Assembly: GCA_020354555.1 (NCBI GenBank)
Contig: CP070648.1
Span: 3,691,257-3,736,607, forward strand
Length of the DNA stretch: 45,351 bases
Direction: 5' to 3'
DNA from: Armatimonadota bacterium
GTDB taxonomy: Bacteria > Armatimonadota > Hebobacteria > GCA-020354555 > CP070648
The position numbers were made by a program, and so were the translations under genes. Under the pieces are notes generated by a model. It worked only from the letters and a program-made list of their open reading frames with translations, made no database searches and was not told the DNA's origin. This document shows, piece after piece, positions 18,699-26,696 of the stretch (the stretch's first letter is position 1; each line of letters starts with the position of its first letter).

Positions 18699-19139
18699 GG
18701 TGACGCCCTCCTCGGCGCCCCTATTCTCCATCAACAGCCCGATTCATGCAAGCGCATGCGGTCGCGAATCGCGCTCGTCGCGGCGGCCAAGGGGCGATGA
18801 CACCGGGTGCCAGAGGGCATTGGGACGTCAGTAGAAAGGCCTGCCCGCCAATGCACCCGATGTCCGGTACTCAGGGAATTCGGTGGCCGGTGCGTTGTGG
18901 ATTGACGGTCGGGTGGAGGAACGTCTCCATCCTCGGGACTGACGGGGCATCGCGTGCGCAGCCACGGCCTACGCGCCATTGACCTGGGTGTTCTCGCGAC
19001 CAAAACGGCTTAGGCGGCTTCGAGGATGCGGCCCCGCGCCCTCAACGAGCGGCGACATCGAGGTGCGAGGGAGCACGGCATTCGCAGCCCTCGCGCTCTG
19101 CCCGATCCTGCGAATGCGTCAAGCACCCGGCATCGGCAG
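18699..19139. other. Intergenic region, nothing recognised
   Basis: About 440 bases upstream of the ADTH synthase/DHQ synthase genes and downstream of a small membrane protein gene. I see no coding frame with believable composition, no tRNA and no strong promoter boxes. The minus-strand promoter of the aromatic operon should lie in the left part. Confidence 0.45.
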
Positions 19140-19574
19140 TCATCGCGGGCGCTCCGCACGATGTACGCGCCACAGCGCAATGGCTACAGCGACCCCCATC
19201 AGCCCATCACCGCAGCCCAGAACCGCGACCAGACGCGGGGCATCGAGCCACACGACGCTCGCCCGCAGGAACAAGAATGCGCTGACCTTTGAGCCGATGA
19301 CTAACCAGACAAACGGTCTGAAGCGGAGTGCGGCGACGTACGCGACGCCGAGTATCAGGAGAAACAGACCCGCCTGGCTGGGCCAAAACCGCGGCCCGGC
19401 GAACTCCCATCCGACAAGCCCGAGTGTCGTCAGTGGGAAGAGGAGCAGGCACACCCCGAGCACGACACTGTGGAGGGCAACGAGGACGACGAGGCCGTCG
19501 AGCACCGCATGCGACAAGCGTCGGACTACTGCATGTTGCGCGTTGACGGGGACGTGGCCTCGTTGTCTCGTCAT
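19140..19574 (-). CDS. Small four-TM membrane protein, unknown
   Basis: 144 residues with four predicted hydrophobic helices (around LVVLVALHSVVLGVCLLLF, GLFLLILGVAYVAAL, FVWLVIGSKVSAFLFL and VAVLGCGDGLMGVAVAIA). I do not recognise the family. It starts 34 bases after the stop of the cNMP/AAA/ferredoxin fusion on the same strand, so it may be cotranscribed with it and act in the same membrane complex. The ribosome-binding site is weak. Confidence 0.6.
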   Translation of the reverse strand: MTRQRGHVPVNAQHAVVRRLSHAVLDGLVVLVALHSVVLGVCLLLFPLTTLGLVGWEFAGPRFWPSQAGLFLLILGVAYVAALRFRPFVWLVIGSKVSAFLFLRASVVWLDAPRLVAVLGCGDGLMGVAVAIALWRVHRAERPR

Positions 19575-19608
19575 GCGCCTGCACCATGCATGGCAATCAG
19601 TTCCTCGC

Positions 19609-22107
19609 CTAACCTCGGCCGAGCAGCGCCAGCGCGGTCACGAGATAGGCAGCAGTCAGTAAGGCTAACGGCGTCCATGCGACAAGGGCCATCGCCAACT
19701 TCCCCGCCGCGCGTTGGCGGCACAGTCGCCACAGGGCCCACAGCGACATGAGACCGCCGACGGTAACCGCCGATCCCTGCACGAGCCGCAACAGCGATAG
19801 TCCGAACACCTCGACCTCGGTCATACCCACGCGCAGCGAGATCTCATCCAGCCACGGCGTGGACTGAACGTGGAACGCAAACAGAGCGGCTGCTGCCGCC
19901 GGCGCGAACGCATAGACGAGCCGCGCGACCCACGAGAGCGTGGTGCCGCTTTCGGTCCGGTCACGGGGTCGCAGTAGGCGCAGCAGGATGACGCCTGCTG
20001 CGACGACCGCGAGAGCGCCGGCCGTGAACCACCACTTGTTAAGCGGCGCATGCAGACTTCCCGACGGCAGTGCCGCCAGCACCAAGGCCATCAGGCCCAC
20101 GACCACTGCGAGCGGCGCCAGGTCGGCGCCGACCGAATTCGACCGCCAGATGTCTCGCACCGGCAGTTGCAGCACAAGTCGCGGGGAACGCGTGGGGCAC
20201 GCTCGCAGGCATTCAAAACACAGCTTGCAGTGTTGCCCGCTGGTGAGAAACATGGCGTGGTTGAACATTGGGCAGCCTTGAGCGTGCTCCGTGCCCTTGT
20301 AGCATTCATGGCCGGTACATGACGCCTGGCACACCTCCTTGCGCGCCTGCAGCCGCAGGGCGGAGGCGACGCTCAACACGCCACCCATCGCGCCGAGAGG
20401 GCACAGATAGCGGCACCACGCATGGCGCTGATAGAGCCAGCCCACGGCTGCGGCAATCGCCGCGAGGCCCAACAACAGCAAAGCCGTGTATCGCGGATTG
20501 CCGATCATGCCGGTGACGTGTTCGACCCAGATGATGCCCACGAAGCCCGCCAGCGCCAGAGCCGGGCCGATCCGCTTCAGACGGTCCGGCGCTGACAGCC
20601 CCCGGCCCGCGGCGCGCTGGACGACTTCCGAGCCGCTGCTGAGGGGGCAAACCGCACACCAGACACGCCCGAGGAGCACGGAAGCGATGACCAGTACCGG
20701 CCACCAGACTCCCCAGACCATCAGATTGGCGAACCGGCCGAGCGCGGACGCTGGGGCAACGAAGCAGGCCGCTATGATCCCCGCAAACGCCGCCGCGACC
20801 AATGCCTTGAGGCCGACCATGAAACGTTTGTCGAGGAACAACTGCTCCACGCGCGGCCAGCGCAGGAGGTCAATCTGAAGGGCGTCCGCTCCCGTGCCCG
20901 AGCCGAAGAAGAGATGCTCGGAGTGGACGACGTCGCCCTCCGCCAGAGCGGCAGCGAGATTGATCACCTGCCTCAGTTCCTCGACGTTCTCGAAGCGGAA
21001 GTCGTAGGTCTGAAGCTCGCGCACTGCGCTTTCGCCGAGTTGCTTAGGCGGAGAACCGTTGAGCTGACCCGCCCGTTCCAGGAAATGCTCGGCGAGTGGA
21101 ACGATGTCGCGCCGACGCTCGCGGAGAGGCCGAAGATCGATCACCTGCACGCGGGTGAGCGCCTCGAACAGCGGGCCGCGCTGGCCTTCCTCTGCACCCG
21201 AGCCCGCGCCAGGCCTGTCGGCGGTCGCGATTAGTCTCACATCCACCCGGTCGTCCGCGGACGATTCTTGCTGGGTGCGCAGGAAGGTCGCCACATCCGC
21301 CTGTACCTCAGCAGACAGGGAATCAACGTTGGCGAGGATCAGCGTCCCGCGGTCGGCAGCCTGCAGGTAGCCGAGGCTGTCAGCAAAGCGGCTCACGAAA
21401 TCAGGCGACGCGTCGCCGAACAACTGACTCCGCGCCTCCTCCGGGGACAGCTCCCGGCAGTCCACCACGAGAACCGCCTCATCCCGTCGCGCGCTGGTCG
21501 AGTGCACCTGCAAAGCCAGGGCTCTCTTCCCGACCCCCTTCTCACCGGTGATGAGCAGAGGCAGATCGGAGCCGCTCGCCTCCGCCAGGGCTGCGGTCAT
21601 CTTCGCACCGAAGCTTGGGATGTCGCGCTTGAACGGAGAACTGGGGCGGAAGCTGACGAGTTTGCTCAGGGTCGCTTGTCGCTGCTGCTGCGCCGCAAGT
21701 TGCTCATTCGTCCGCTTGAGGCGGAACGCCAGCTCCCCGGCCAGGTGTTCGAGCAGGTCCGGGTTCCGCCGCACGAGTTGATCGAACTCCTCGGCGGTCG
21801 GCGCATAGAGCACGCTTGCCTCGCACGCGACCACGTCCGCCGACACAGGCATCCCGGCGAGGATGGACATCTCACCGAAATGACTGCCCGGCCCCAGCCT
21901 GGCGACGGGCAGGCGGAGCCCCATGCCGGAGGTGACGACGACGTCGAGGGCACCCGACTCGACGAAGTAGAAACGTCGCCCCGGGTCGCCTTGGCGAACG
22001 ACGGTTTCGCCGGCTTCTACCCGGACTGGCGCGACTGCTCCGCGCAGTGACGCCGCCAGGAGAGCCGCCCCTCGTTGCGCTGTCTCTTCCTCGTTCGCGC
22101 GTTCCAC
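19609..22107 (-). CDS. Fusion of cNMP-binding-like domain, AAA+ (sigma54-activator-like) domain and NapH/NosR-type polyferredoxin membrane domain
   Basis: 832 residues, GTG start with AAAGGAA upstream. Residues ~20-140: cyclic-nucleotide-binding-like fold (VVRQGDPGRRFYFVESG, GSHFGEMSILAGMPVSADV), where the Arg that usually follows Pro is Val. Residues ~165-400: AAA+ domain like sigma54 activators, with Walker A GEKGVGK. Its Walker B reads LILANVD, lacking the Asp-Glu pair, and the GAFTGA loop is absent, so normal sigma54 activation is unlikely. No DNA-binding helix-turn-helix follows. Residues ~420-832: 8 or so TM helices with CAVCP, CRYLCPLGAMGG, a Cys cluster CQASC...ECYKG...GCP and CKLCFECLRACP, as in NapH/NosR/RdxA-type electron-transfer proteins. 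It likely couples a sensed signal to membrane electron flow. Role inferred only. Confidence 0.85.
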   Translation of the reverse strand: MERANEEETAQRGAALLAASLRGAVAPVRVEAGETVVRQGDPGRRFYFVESGALDVVVTSGMGLRLPVARLGPGSHFGEMSILAGMPVSADVVACEASVLYAPTAEEFDQLVRRNPDLLEHLAGELAFRLKRTNEQLAAQQQRQATLSKLVSFRPSSPFKRDIPSFGAKMTAALAEASGSDLPLLITGEKGVGKRALALQVHSTSARRDEAVLVVDCRELSPEEARSQLFGDASPDFVSRFADSLGYLQAADRGTLILANVDSLSAEVQADVATFLRTQQESSADDRVDVRLIATADRPGAGSGAEEGQRGPLFEALTRVQVIDLRPLRERRRDIVPLAEHFLERAGQLNGSPPKQLGESAVRELQTYDFRFENVEELRQVINLAAALAEGDVVHSEHLFFGSGTGADALQIDLLRWPRVEQLFLDKRFMVGLKALVAAAFAGIIAACFVAPASALGRFANLMVWGVWWPVLVIASVLLGRVWCAVCPLSSGSEVVQRAAGRGLSAPDRLKRIGPALALAGFVGIIWVEHVTGMIGNPRYTALLLLGLAAIAAAVGWLYQRHAWCRYLCPLGAMGGVLSVASALRLQARKEVCQASCTGHECYKGTEHAQGCPMFNHAMFLTSGQHCKLCFECLRACPTRSPRLVLQLPVRDIWRSNSVGADLAPLAVVVGLMALVLAALPSGSLHAPLNKWWFTAGALAVVAAGVILLRLLRPRDRTESGTTLSWVARLVYAFAPAAAAALFAFHVQSTPWLDEISLRVGMTEVEVFGLSLLRLVQGSAVTVGGLMSLWALWRLCRQRAAGKLAMALVAWTPLALLTAAYLVTALALLGRG

Positions 22108-22159
22108 TAGCGTTCCTTTGGAATCCGGATCGCGTTACTCGTCCGCTGCTCGGTTGGGA

Positions 22160-22566
22160 TTATTTCGCCGGTCGGCCGCCATTGGCCTCGACCGCCGCGG
22201 AGCGGTCTCCATCCAGCCCCATATTGGCGAGGCGGCCGAGTTCCTCCCAGTCCGGCTCGTAGCCGGCGACCCCAAAGTCCACATCGGACAACGCGATGCA
22301 TTGCCCGGTTTCGGGGTCGTCGTTGGTGATTACGACGGTCAGGTCGCCCGGCTCCGGGTAATCATAGAACACCATCCCGCCGGCCGGGCGTACTGCGCCA
22401 CGACAGGCTCCAATCCGTTGAGCGTGACGTGCGCTGACGGCTGGGTGAATGGCGTTACATTCCTGGACTTGTAGATCTTGATGTACTGCGCCTCAGCCGT
22501 CACGGCCGGCGTGTAGGGTGGCCCACTTAGCGCCGTGTGCGAACTAGTGAAGCAGTTCTCTTTCTG
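22160..22566 (-). pseudogene. Frameshifted small gene of unknown function
   Basis: Two adjoining minus-strand frames read like one protein. The downstream frame (22160-22375) begins MVFYDYPEPGDLTVVITNDD and ends in a stop at 22160. The upstream frame, open from the TAA at 22567-22569, reads YIKIYKSRNVTPFTQPSAHV then LNGLEPVVAQYARPAG and runs into the first frame one base out of register near 22376-22392. No good ATG or ribosome-binding site is seen for the upstream part (a GTG near 22502 is possible). It could be a degraded gene or a base-calling error. Family not recognised. Confidence 0.4.
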
Positions 22567-22784
22567 TTACCCGCTCTCCTGCGCGTTTCCAACATAACCG
22601 TGCATTTCTTCTAGCAAGGTTAACGACCTCGATGCATTACGGTCGCCGACAGGCCAGGCGCTTGTTGCATCCTCGCGTACGGAAGCAGGCTGCCAGCGAT
22701 CCAGGAAAAACCGCCGCAGCGCCTGACATCTGCCATTCCGAGCGTTATGTCAAGGCCGCTATGCCCATGGGATGAGTAGGCAAT

Positions 22785-23233
22785 GTGCTGAAACTCTCAA
22801 CGCGTTCTCGCTACGCCGTGCGGGCGAGGATCGGCCTCGCGCTGCATGAAGGCACAAGGCGGCTTCAGCTTCGCCTGGCCGCCATCGTCCAGGACGTCTC
22901 GCCGAAGTACCTCGAGCAACTGGCCGCGTGGCCTTGCGGCGGGCCGGCCTGCTCGAGGCCGAACGCGGACCGCTCGGGGGCTATCGGCTCGCCCAGCCTC
23001 CGTCGGGCATCGCCGCACGGGATATCGTGGAGGCGGTTGATGGCCCGGTCGACATCCTGGACTGCGTGCACGACCCGGCAGCCTGCGAGCGTGCAGCCGG
23101 TTGTGCGGCGCGTGACCTGTGGCAGCAGGTTGACGACGCGATCATCTCGGTGTTGGAAAAGACAACGCTTGCCGACCTTCGAGAACGACACCTCGTCGCC
23201 CAGGGGGCGACGGCGGTGTGCTACGAGATCTAG
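22785..23233 (+). pseudogene. Rrf2-family (Fe-S type) regulator interrupted by a frameshift
   Basis: The GTG at 22785 starts LKLSTRSRYAVRARIGLALH and continues to VSPKYLEQLAA, the standard N-terminal winged helix of Rrf2 proteins. Near 22926 the match moves to another frame: ALRRAGLLEAERGPLGGYRL, then RDIVEAVDGPVDILDC, ACERAAGC, LWQQVDDAIISVLEKTTLADL, to a stop at 23233. One added base at the junction would restore a normal ~149-residue protein. The three cysteines (DC, AC, GC) match the Fe-S ligands of IscR/NsrR/RsrR-type members, which sense iron-sulfur status, NO or redox state. As read, the gene is broken. It is close to redox genes on both sides. Confidence 0.82.
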
Positions 23234-23424
23234 CTTTGCCGGTGCGAGTGCAGTTGGCGCCGGCGGCGCGCTGCGCAACCGCTCAGGGCTGATGGATGCA
23301 GTGGCGTGGGCCGTCGGATCCCCACCCTAGAAGAGATGTCGCGCGGATGGCAAACTGCCGTTCGACGCCCCACTTCCGGCTACCCCCATTCCTTTGCGGC
23401 CACCCACAATGTGGTCATCCACAA

Positions 23425-23453
23425 TTGGCGCGCTGCTGGACGGTCGGTACACT
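23425..23453 (+). promoter_or_regulatory. Possible sigma70-type promoter
   Basis: TTGGCG and TACACT are separated by 17 bases, about 98 bases before the ATG of the small membrane protein at 23551. The boxes match only part of the consensus, so this is a weak call. The rest of the 23234-23550 gap shows nothing else. Confidence 0.3.
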
Positions 23454-23550
23454 GTGGTTATAAGAGGGGTAATCGGACACAGTGCGGCGGCGGTCGTCGG
23501 CCGGGACGACATGGAGAGGTGTCGTCCCAGCTTCGGCCCGGAGGTGGTAC

Positions 23551-23730
23551 ATGGCAGACCTAGGTCTGAACGAGATCCTGAGTTACACGGCCGTCGGCCT
23601 GACGGTTCTCAGGTTGGCTGTCGTCCTGGTCGCCATCCCCGTCGTCTGGGGCGGGGCCCTCGTCATGTTGTACATGATGGTTCGCTCGATGCTCTCCCAT
23701 GCGCCTCGCACGGCATCACATGTCGAGTGA
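23551..23730 (+). CDS. Small single-TM protein, unknown
   Basis: 59 residues. The ATG at 23551 is preceded by a strong GGAGG at five bases. The protein is almost one hydrophobic helix (AVGLTVLRLAVVLVAIPVVW, ALVMLYMMV) with short ends. A membrane-anchored micro-protein or subunit of a larger membrane complex is possible; I do not recognise it. The good ribosome-binding site is the best evidence that it is real. Confidence 0.6.
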   Translation: MADLGLNEILSYTAVGLTVLRLAVVLVAIPVVWGGALVMLYMMVRSMLSHAPRTASHVE

Positions 23731-24197
23731 TTCGGAGTCGGGCACCTGCCGCGACGACGAAGCCACTCGCGTCTGCGCCCCCCTTTAGTTCAGCAGGCTC
23801 ATTCGCGGGCTTGAGCCTGTCGAGTTCTCCGCGCCGCTGGCCAGAGGAGCGTCACCGCGGCCGACTTCCCACGTTTCGCACTAGCCTGCATGATTGACAC
23901 CTGTCGCAGGTCGGCGGCATCGTCTTCGCGTGCGCCCCACTCACTGCTCGCGGATTATTCATGACGCTTGTGCGCCTCAGGCGCAGCCGAGGCAGGCAGT
24001 CCGCACGAAGTCTGAACTCGTCATGAATGATCCGCGCTAACGCGTCGCTGCTGTTCCCCGCGCGACGCGCGTCTCTCGCCGCCGATACCCACTCCCCCGA
24101 TCGGGCGGGCCTTCACTTGCCCCTGGGTCGTCATCGTGCGGTCGCGTGACGTCGTGGTGCTCCGCTCGGCGAGGGCCGGGGCAGTGTATTTGCCTTG
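23731..24197. other. Non-coding region upstream of the Rex-like gene
   Basis: No believable coding frame. It contains the inverted repeat at 23949-24036 and leads into the Rex-box-like palindromes from 24198. The local GC falls in the last 100 bases, as expected for a promoter region. Confidence 0.5.
23949..24036. repeat. Imperfect inverted repeat with 18-base arms
   Basis: Left arm 23949-23966 (CGCGGATTATTCATGACG) and right arm 24019-24036 are reverse complements with one mismatch. The 52-base loop holds a smaller hairpin (TGCGCC, TCA, GGCGCA). It could be a small mobile-element remnant, a structured RNA or a long terminator. No transposase is present. Confidence 0.7.
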
Positions 24198-24211
24198 GTG
24201 AAATTTTTCAC
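24198..24211. promoter_or_regulatory. Rex-box-like operator 1
   Basis: GTGAA, four bases, TTCAC: a palindrome within TTGGTGAAATTTTTCACGAA, close to the Rex consensus TTGTGAA-N4-TTCACAA. It lies about 100 bases before the start of a Rex-like gene, which suggests autoregulation. Confidence 0.6.
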
Positions 24212-24261
24212 GAAATTCGCGGCAGGCCAGGAAGGAATCGCATATCGAGGCCCGAAAGTAA

Positions 24262-24275
24262 GCGAAATACTTCAC
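24262..24275. promoter_or_regulatory. Rex-box-like operator 2
   Basis: GCGAA, four bases, TTCAC: the same layout as operator 1 with one mismatch, 64 bases further downstream. A third, weaker TTCACGAA half-site stands at 24303-24310, at the start codon region. The repetition supports a regulatory array. Confidence 0.45.
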
Positions 24276-24309
24276 GTTGTTATCGTTGGAAGCGGAAGTA
24301 GTTTCACGA

Positions 24310-25338
24310 ATGCTGGATACTCGCGTCGGCTCGGATGATGCACATTCTGGTGTATGGCGACGGGCGCCCCACAGCATCTGTGGCCTCGCCAGCTGTGCCT
24401 CGTGCGAGCACCATGTGAATGATGATTGCCCCGCGTGTCTGCGGGGGAACTCAAGGATGCGGCGCGGTGAAGGCACCGAGTGCGCTCTCTACACCTGCGT
24501 GAGGTCGAAGGGTGTACCGTCCTGCCGTGAGTGCGAATTGAGTTCTTGCCCAGTCCTTGAAGCGGGCGAGGAGATGGAGTGCAGTCTCGCCCGGAATCTC
24601 GCCGGCAAGCGGGGCGGCAGGTCGTTGGTCGAGGCACTTCTTGACCTTAGGTCTATGCGGCAGGGGCATTCTGCCGCGGATCTGCCGCCCCGTCTTATGC
24701 AGCGCTTGCCGCTGTACCTCGTGGCGCTTCACGAGTTGAGTCGGGACGGCGTTCAGCGCGTGGCCGCCGCTGAACTTGGGCTGCGCATCGGCATCTCGGC
24801 GGCGTCGGTGCGCAAGGATCTGTCCGCGGTCGGCCACTGGGGCCGACGCGGCGCGGGCTATTCGGTCGACGTCTTAAGCGAGAACCTGCGCCGCGCCGCG
24901 GGCTTGGCCGAGCCGCGCCATGCGGCTTGGCTGGGGTGTGAGCGGTTGTCGCGCTACCCGGGTGTGATCGAGGACTTCCGTAGCGTCGGGTGCATAATCT
25001 CCGCCGTCTTCTGTGATGATGGTAGACATGTCGGACAGGAGGTAGGTGGGCTCATCGTGAAGCCTGTTCGCGAATTGCCGCAGTCGGCGCGCAGTCTGGG
25101 CCTCACCGTGGCGGTGATCGCGCCGGAGAGTGATCTCGCGCAGGAGGTTGCCGAGATCGCGGCGTCGGCAGGGATTAGCTCGATCCTGAATCTGACGGAC
25201 CGGATTGTTCTGCCGGCGCAGGGCGCAACCATTGAGGACGTAAGTCCGTTGCGGGGGCTCGTGTCGCTGTTGCTGCGCACGCCGACGGCAGACAAATCTG
25301 AGGTCTTCGCCAGGGAAGCAGGTAGGCGCGATTCGTGA
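24310..25338 (+). CDS. Rex-like redox regulator with an N-terminal cysteine-rich (DUF3795-like) domain
   Basis: 342 residues from the ATG at 24310; a TTG at 24277 in the same frame would add 11. Residues ~12-90 contain 11 cysteines in a DUF3795-like arrangement (CGLASCASC, CPAC, ECALYTC, SCRECELSSC). Residues ~110-185 are the winged helix of Rex: LPLYLVALHELSRDGVQRV, SVRKDLSAVGHWGRRGAGYS. The rest follows the Rex Rossmann domain (VGCIISAVFCDD, VGQEVGGLIVKPVREL, VAVIAPESDLAQEVAEIA, GISSILNLTD). The glycine-rich NAD(H) motif is lost: the GxGxxG site reads WLGCERLSR. Canonical Rex represses respiratory genes until NADH rises. Here the Cys-rich domain may sense metal, Fe-S or redox state instead. 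The stop overlaps the hemA start (GTGA), as in known rex-hemA operons. Confidence 0.85.
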   Translation: MLDTRVGSDDAHSGVWRRAPHSICGLASCASCEHHVNDDCPACLRGNSRMRRGEGTECALYTCVRSKGVPSCRECELSSCPVLEAGEEMECSLARNLAGKRGGRSLVEALLDLRSMRQGHSAADLPPRLMQRLPLYLVALHELSRDGVQRVAAAELGLRIGISAASVRKDLSAVGHWGRRGAGYSVDVLSENLRRAAGLAEPRHAAWLGCERLSRYPGVIEDFRSVGCIISAVFCDDGRHVGQEVGGLIVKPVRELPQSARSLGLTVAVIAPESDLAQEVAEIAASAGISSILNLTDRIVLPAQGATIEDVSPLRGLVSLLLRTPTADKSEVFAREAGRRDS

Positions 25339-26696
25339 TTCGTTGCATTGGAATTAGCCACCGGCTGACGCCGGTTCATCGCCGAGAGAAGGTGGCCGTC
25401 GCTCCTGACGCCCTCTCGCTGATGCTTCAGCGCGCGCGCGAGCGCCTGAATGCCGAGGAGTGCGTTATCCTTTCCACGTGCAACCGCACTGAAATCTCCT
25501 TCGTCGGCGACGACACCAACGATCCCCAGGCGGTTGTGCTCGATCTCCTGCAGCTGGGCGATAGCGACCGCGCCGACATTCGCGCCAGTGAGGTCTATGC
25601 CCTTGCGGGCCACGATGCGGCCACCCATCTCGCCGAGGTCGCGGCAGGACTCGATTCCCTCATCCTGGGCGAGCACGAGATCATGGGTCAGGTCAAGGCT
25701 GCGTCCCGCGCCGCGCGCGACTGCGGGTGTGCCGGGCGCGTCTTGACCAGGCTGTTCGACCACGCTCTGCGCGCGGGCAAGCGCGCACGCGCGGAGACGC
25801 GCATCGCTTCCGGCATATTCTCGGTCGGCCACTGTGCGGCGCATGCTGCCAAGGAGGTGCTCGGTGATCTGAGAGGCAAGGCGCTGCTGGTGATTGGCGC
25901 CGGCCGCATCGCCGAATCCACCGCGAAGCACCTCGCGCACCAGGGGGCCGCACCTGTTACAGTGGCCAACCGTACCCTGGAGCGAGCCCGTGAAGTGGCA
26001 AACCGCCTCGGCGGCACCGCCGACACCATCGCCAACTTGCCCCGCCTGCTGACCACCGCGGATCTCGTCATCACGTGCACCTCGGCCCCTCACTTTATCC
26101 TCGAGGCCGATGAGGTGCGACGTGCGGCAGCGGAGCGCGCGGGACAGCCGCTGGTGGTGATAGATGTCAGCGTCCCTCGCGATGTCGACCCAAAGGCGAG
26201 TTCTGTCGCCGGGGTGCGCCTGTTCAATCTCGACGATCTGGAACCGTTAGTCGCCGAGAACGCTAAGGCACGCGAGGGCGAAGTCAAAGCCGCGCGCAGC
26301 ATCATCGCGGAGGAAGTCCAGTCATTCGAGGAGTGGCGGCTGCGGGGCGATATCGCCCCGCTGATCCGCGATATGCGGCGCAGTGTCGAGGCAATCAGGC
26401 AAACGTGCCTGCAACAAGTCCGCGGCAAGCTTGGTCACCTGTCATCGGAGGACCTGGAAGTCGTGGAGCGGCTGACCGATCTGCTGGTCAAGCGATTGCT
26501 CCACGCGCCGACCAAGGCCCTGCGGGCTCACCCCGATGGCGAGCAATTCACGCTCGCGGCCGCAGTGCAGGAGCTGTTTGAACTCGTCGAGCACGACGCG
26601 GCACACACCAAGGCTTCAAGTGACGCTTGCCGGGGCGCCACTGAAGATAGTCACTCCGTCCCCGGAGGGAGCGCTCATGCCAACTTCGAGTCGTAG
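25335..26696 (+). CDS. hemA: Glutamyl-tRNA reductase
   Basis: 453 residues, GTG start overlapping the Rex-like stop by four bases. Full-length GluTR: catalytic cysteine in LSTCNRTEI, SLILGEHEIMGQVK, the NADPH site LLVIGAGRIAESTAKHL, VIDVSVPRDVDP and the C-terminal dimerisation helices (LTDLLVKRLLHAPTKALR). It reduces glutamyl-tRNA to glutamate-1-semialdehyde, the first committed step of tetrapyrrole synthesis by the C5 route. The C-terminal ~30 residues are a low-complexity tail overlapping the next gene by 20 bases. Placement between a Rex-like regulator and multihaem cytochrome genes suggests that haem supply is matched to cytochrome production. Confidence 0.97.
   Translation: MIRCIGISHRLTPVHRREKVAVAPDALSLMLQRARERLNAEECVILSTCNRTEISFVGDDTNDPQAVVLDLLQLGDSDRADIRASEVYALAGHDAATHLAEVAAGLDSLILGEHEIMGQVKAASRAARDCGCAGRVLTRLFDHALRAGKRARAETRIASGIFSVGHCAAHAAKEVLGDLRGKALLVIGAGRIAESTAKHLAHQGAAPVTVANRTLERAREVANRLGGTADTIANLPRLLTTADLVITCTSAPHFILEADEVRRAAAERAGQPLVVIDVSVPRDVDPKASSVAGVRLFNLDDLEPLVAENAKAREGEVKAARSIIAEEVQSFEEWRLRGDIAPLIRDMRRSVEAIRQTCLQQVRGKLGHLSSEDLEVVERLTDLLVKRLLHAPTKALRAHPDGEQFTLAAAVQELFELVEHDAAHTKASSDACRGATEDSHSVPGGSAHANFES

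Noticed and set aside
18735-18982. Small plus-strand open frame of 78 codons in the gap upstream of ADTH synthase
   Set aside because: No ribosome-binding site and random-looking composition.
19609-22107. Functional sigma54-dependent transcription activator
   Set aside because: GAFTGA loop, Walker B acidic pair and DNA-binding domain are all missing; the C-terminal half is a membrane Fe-S protein.
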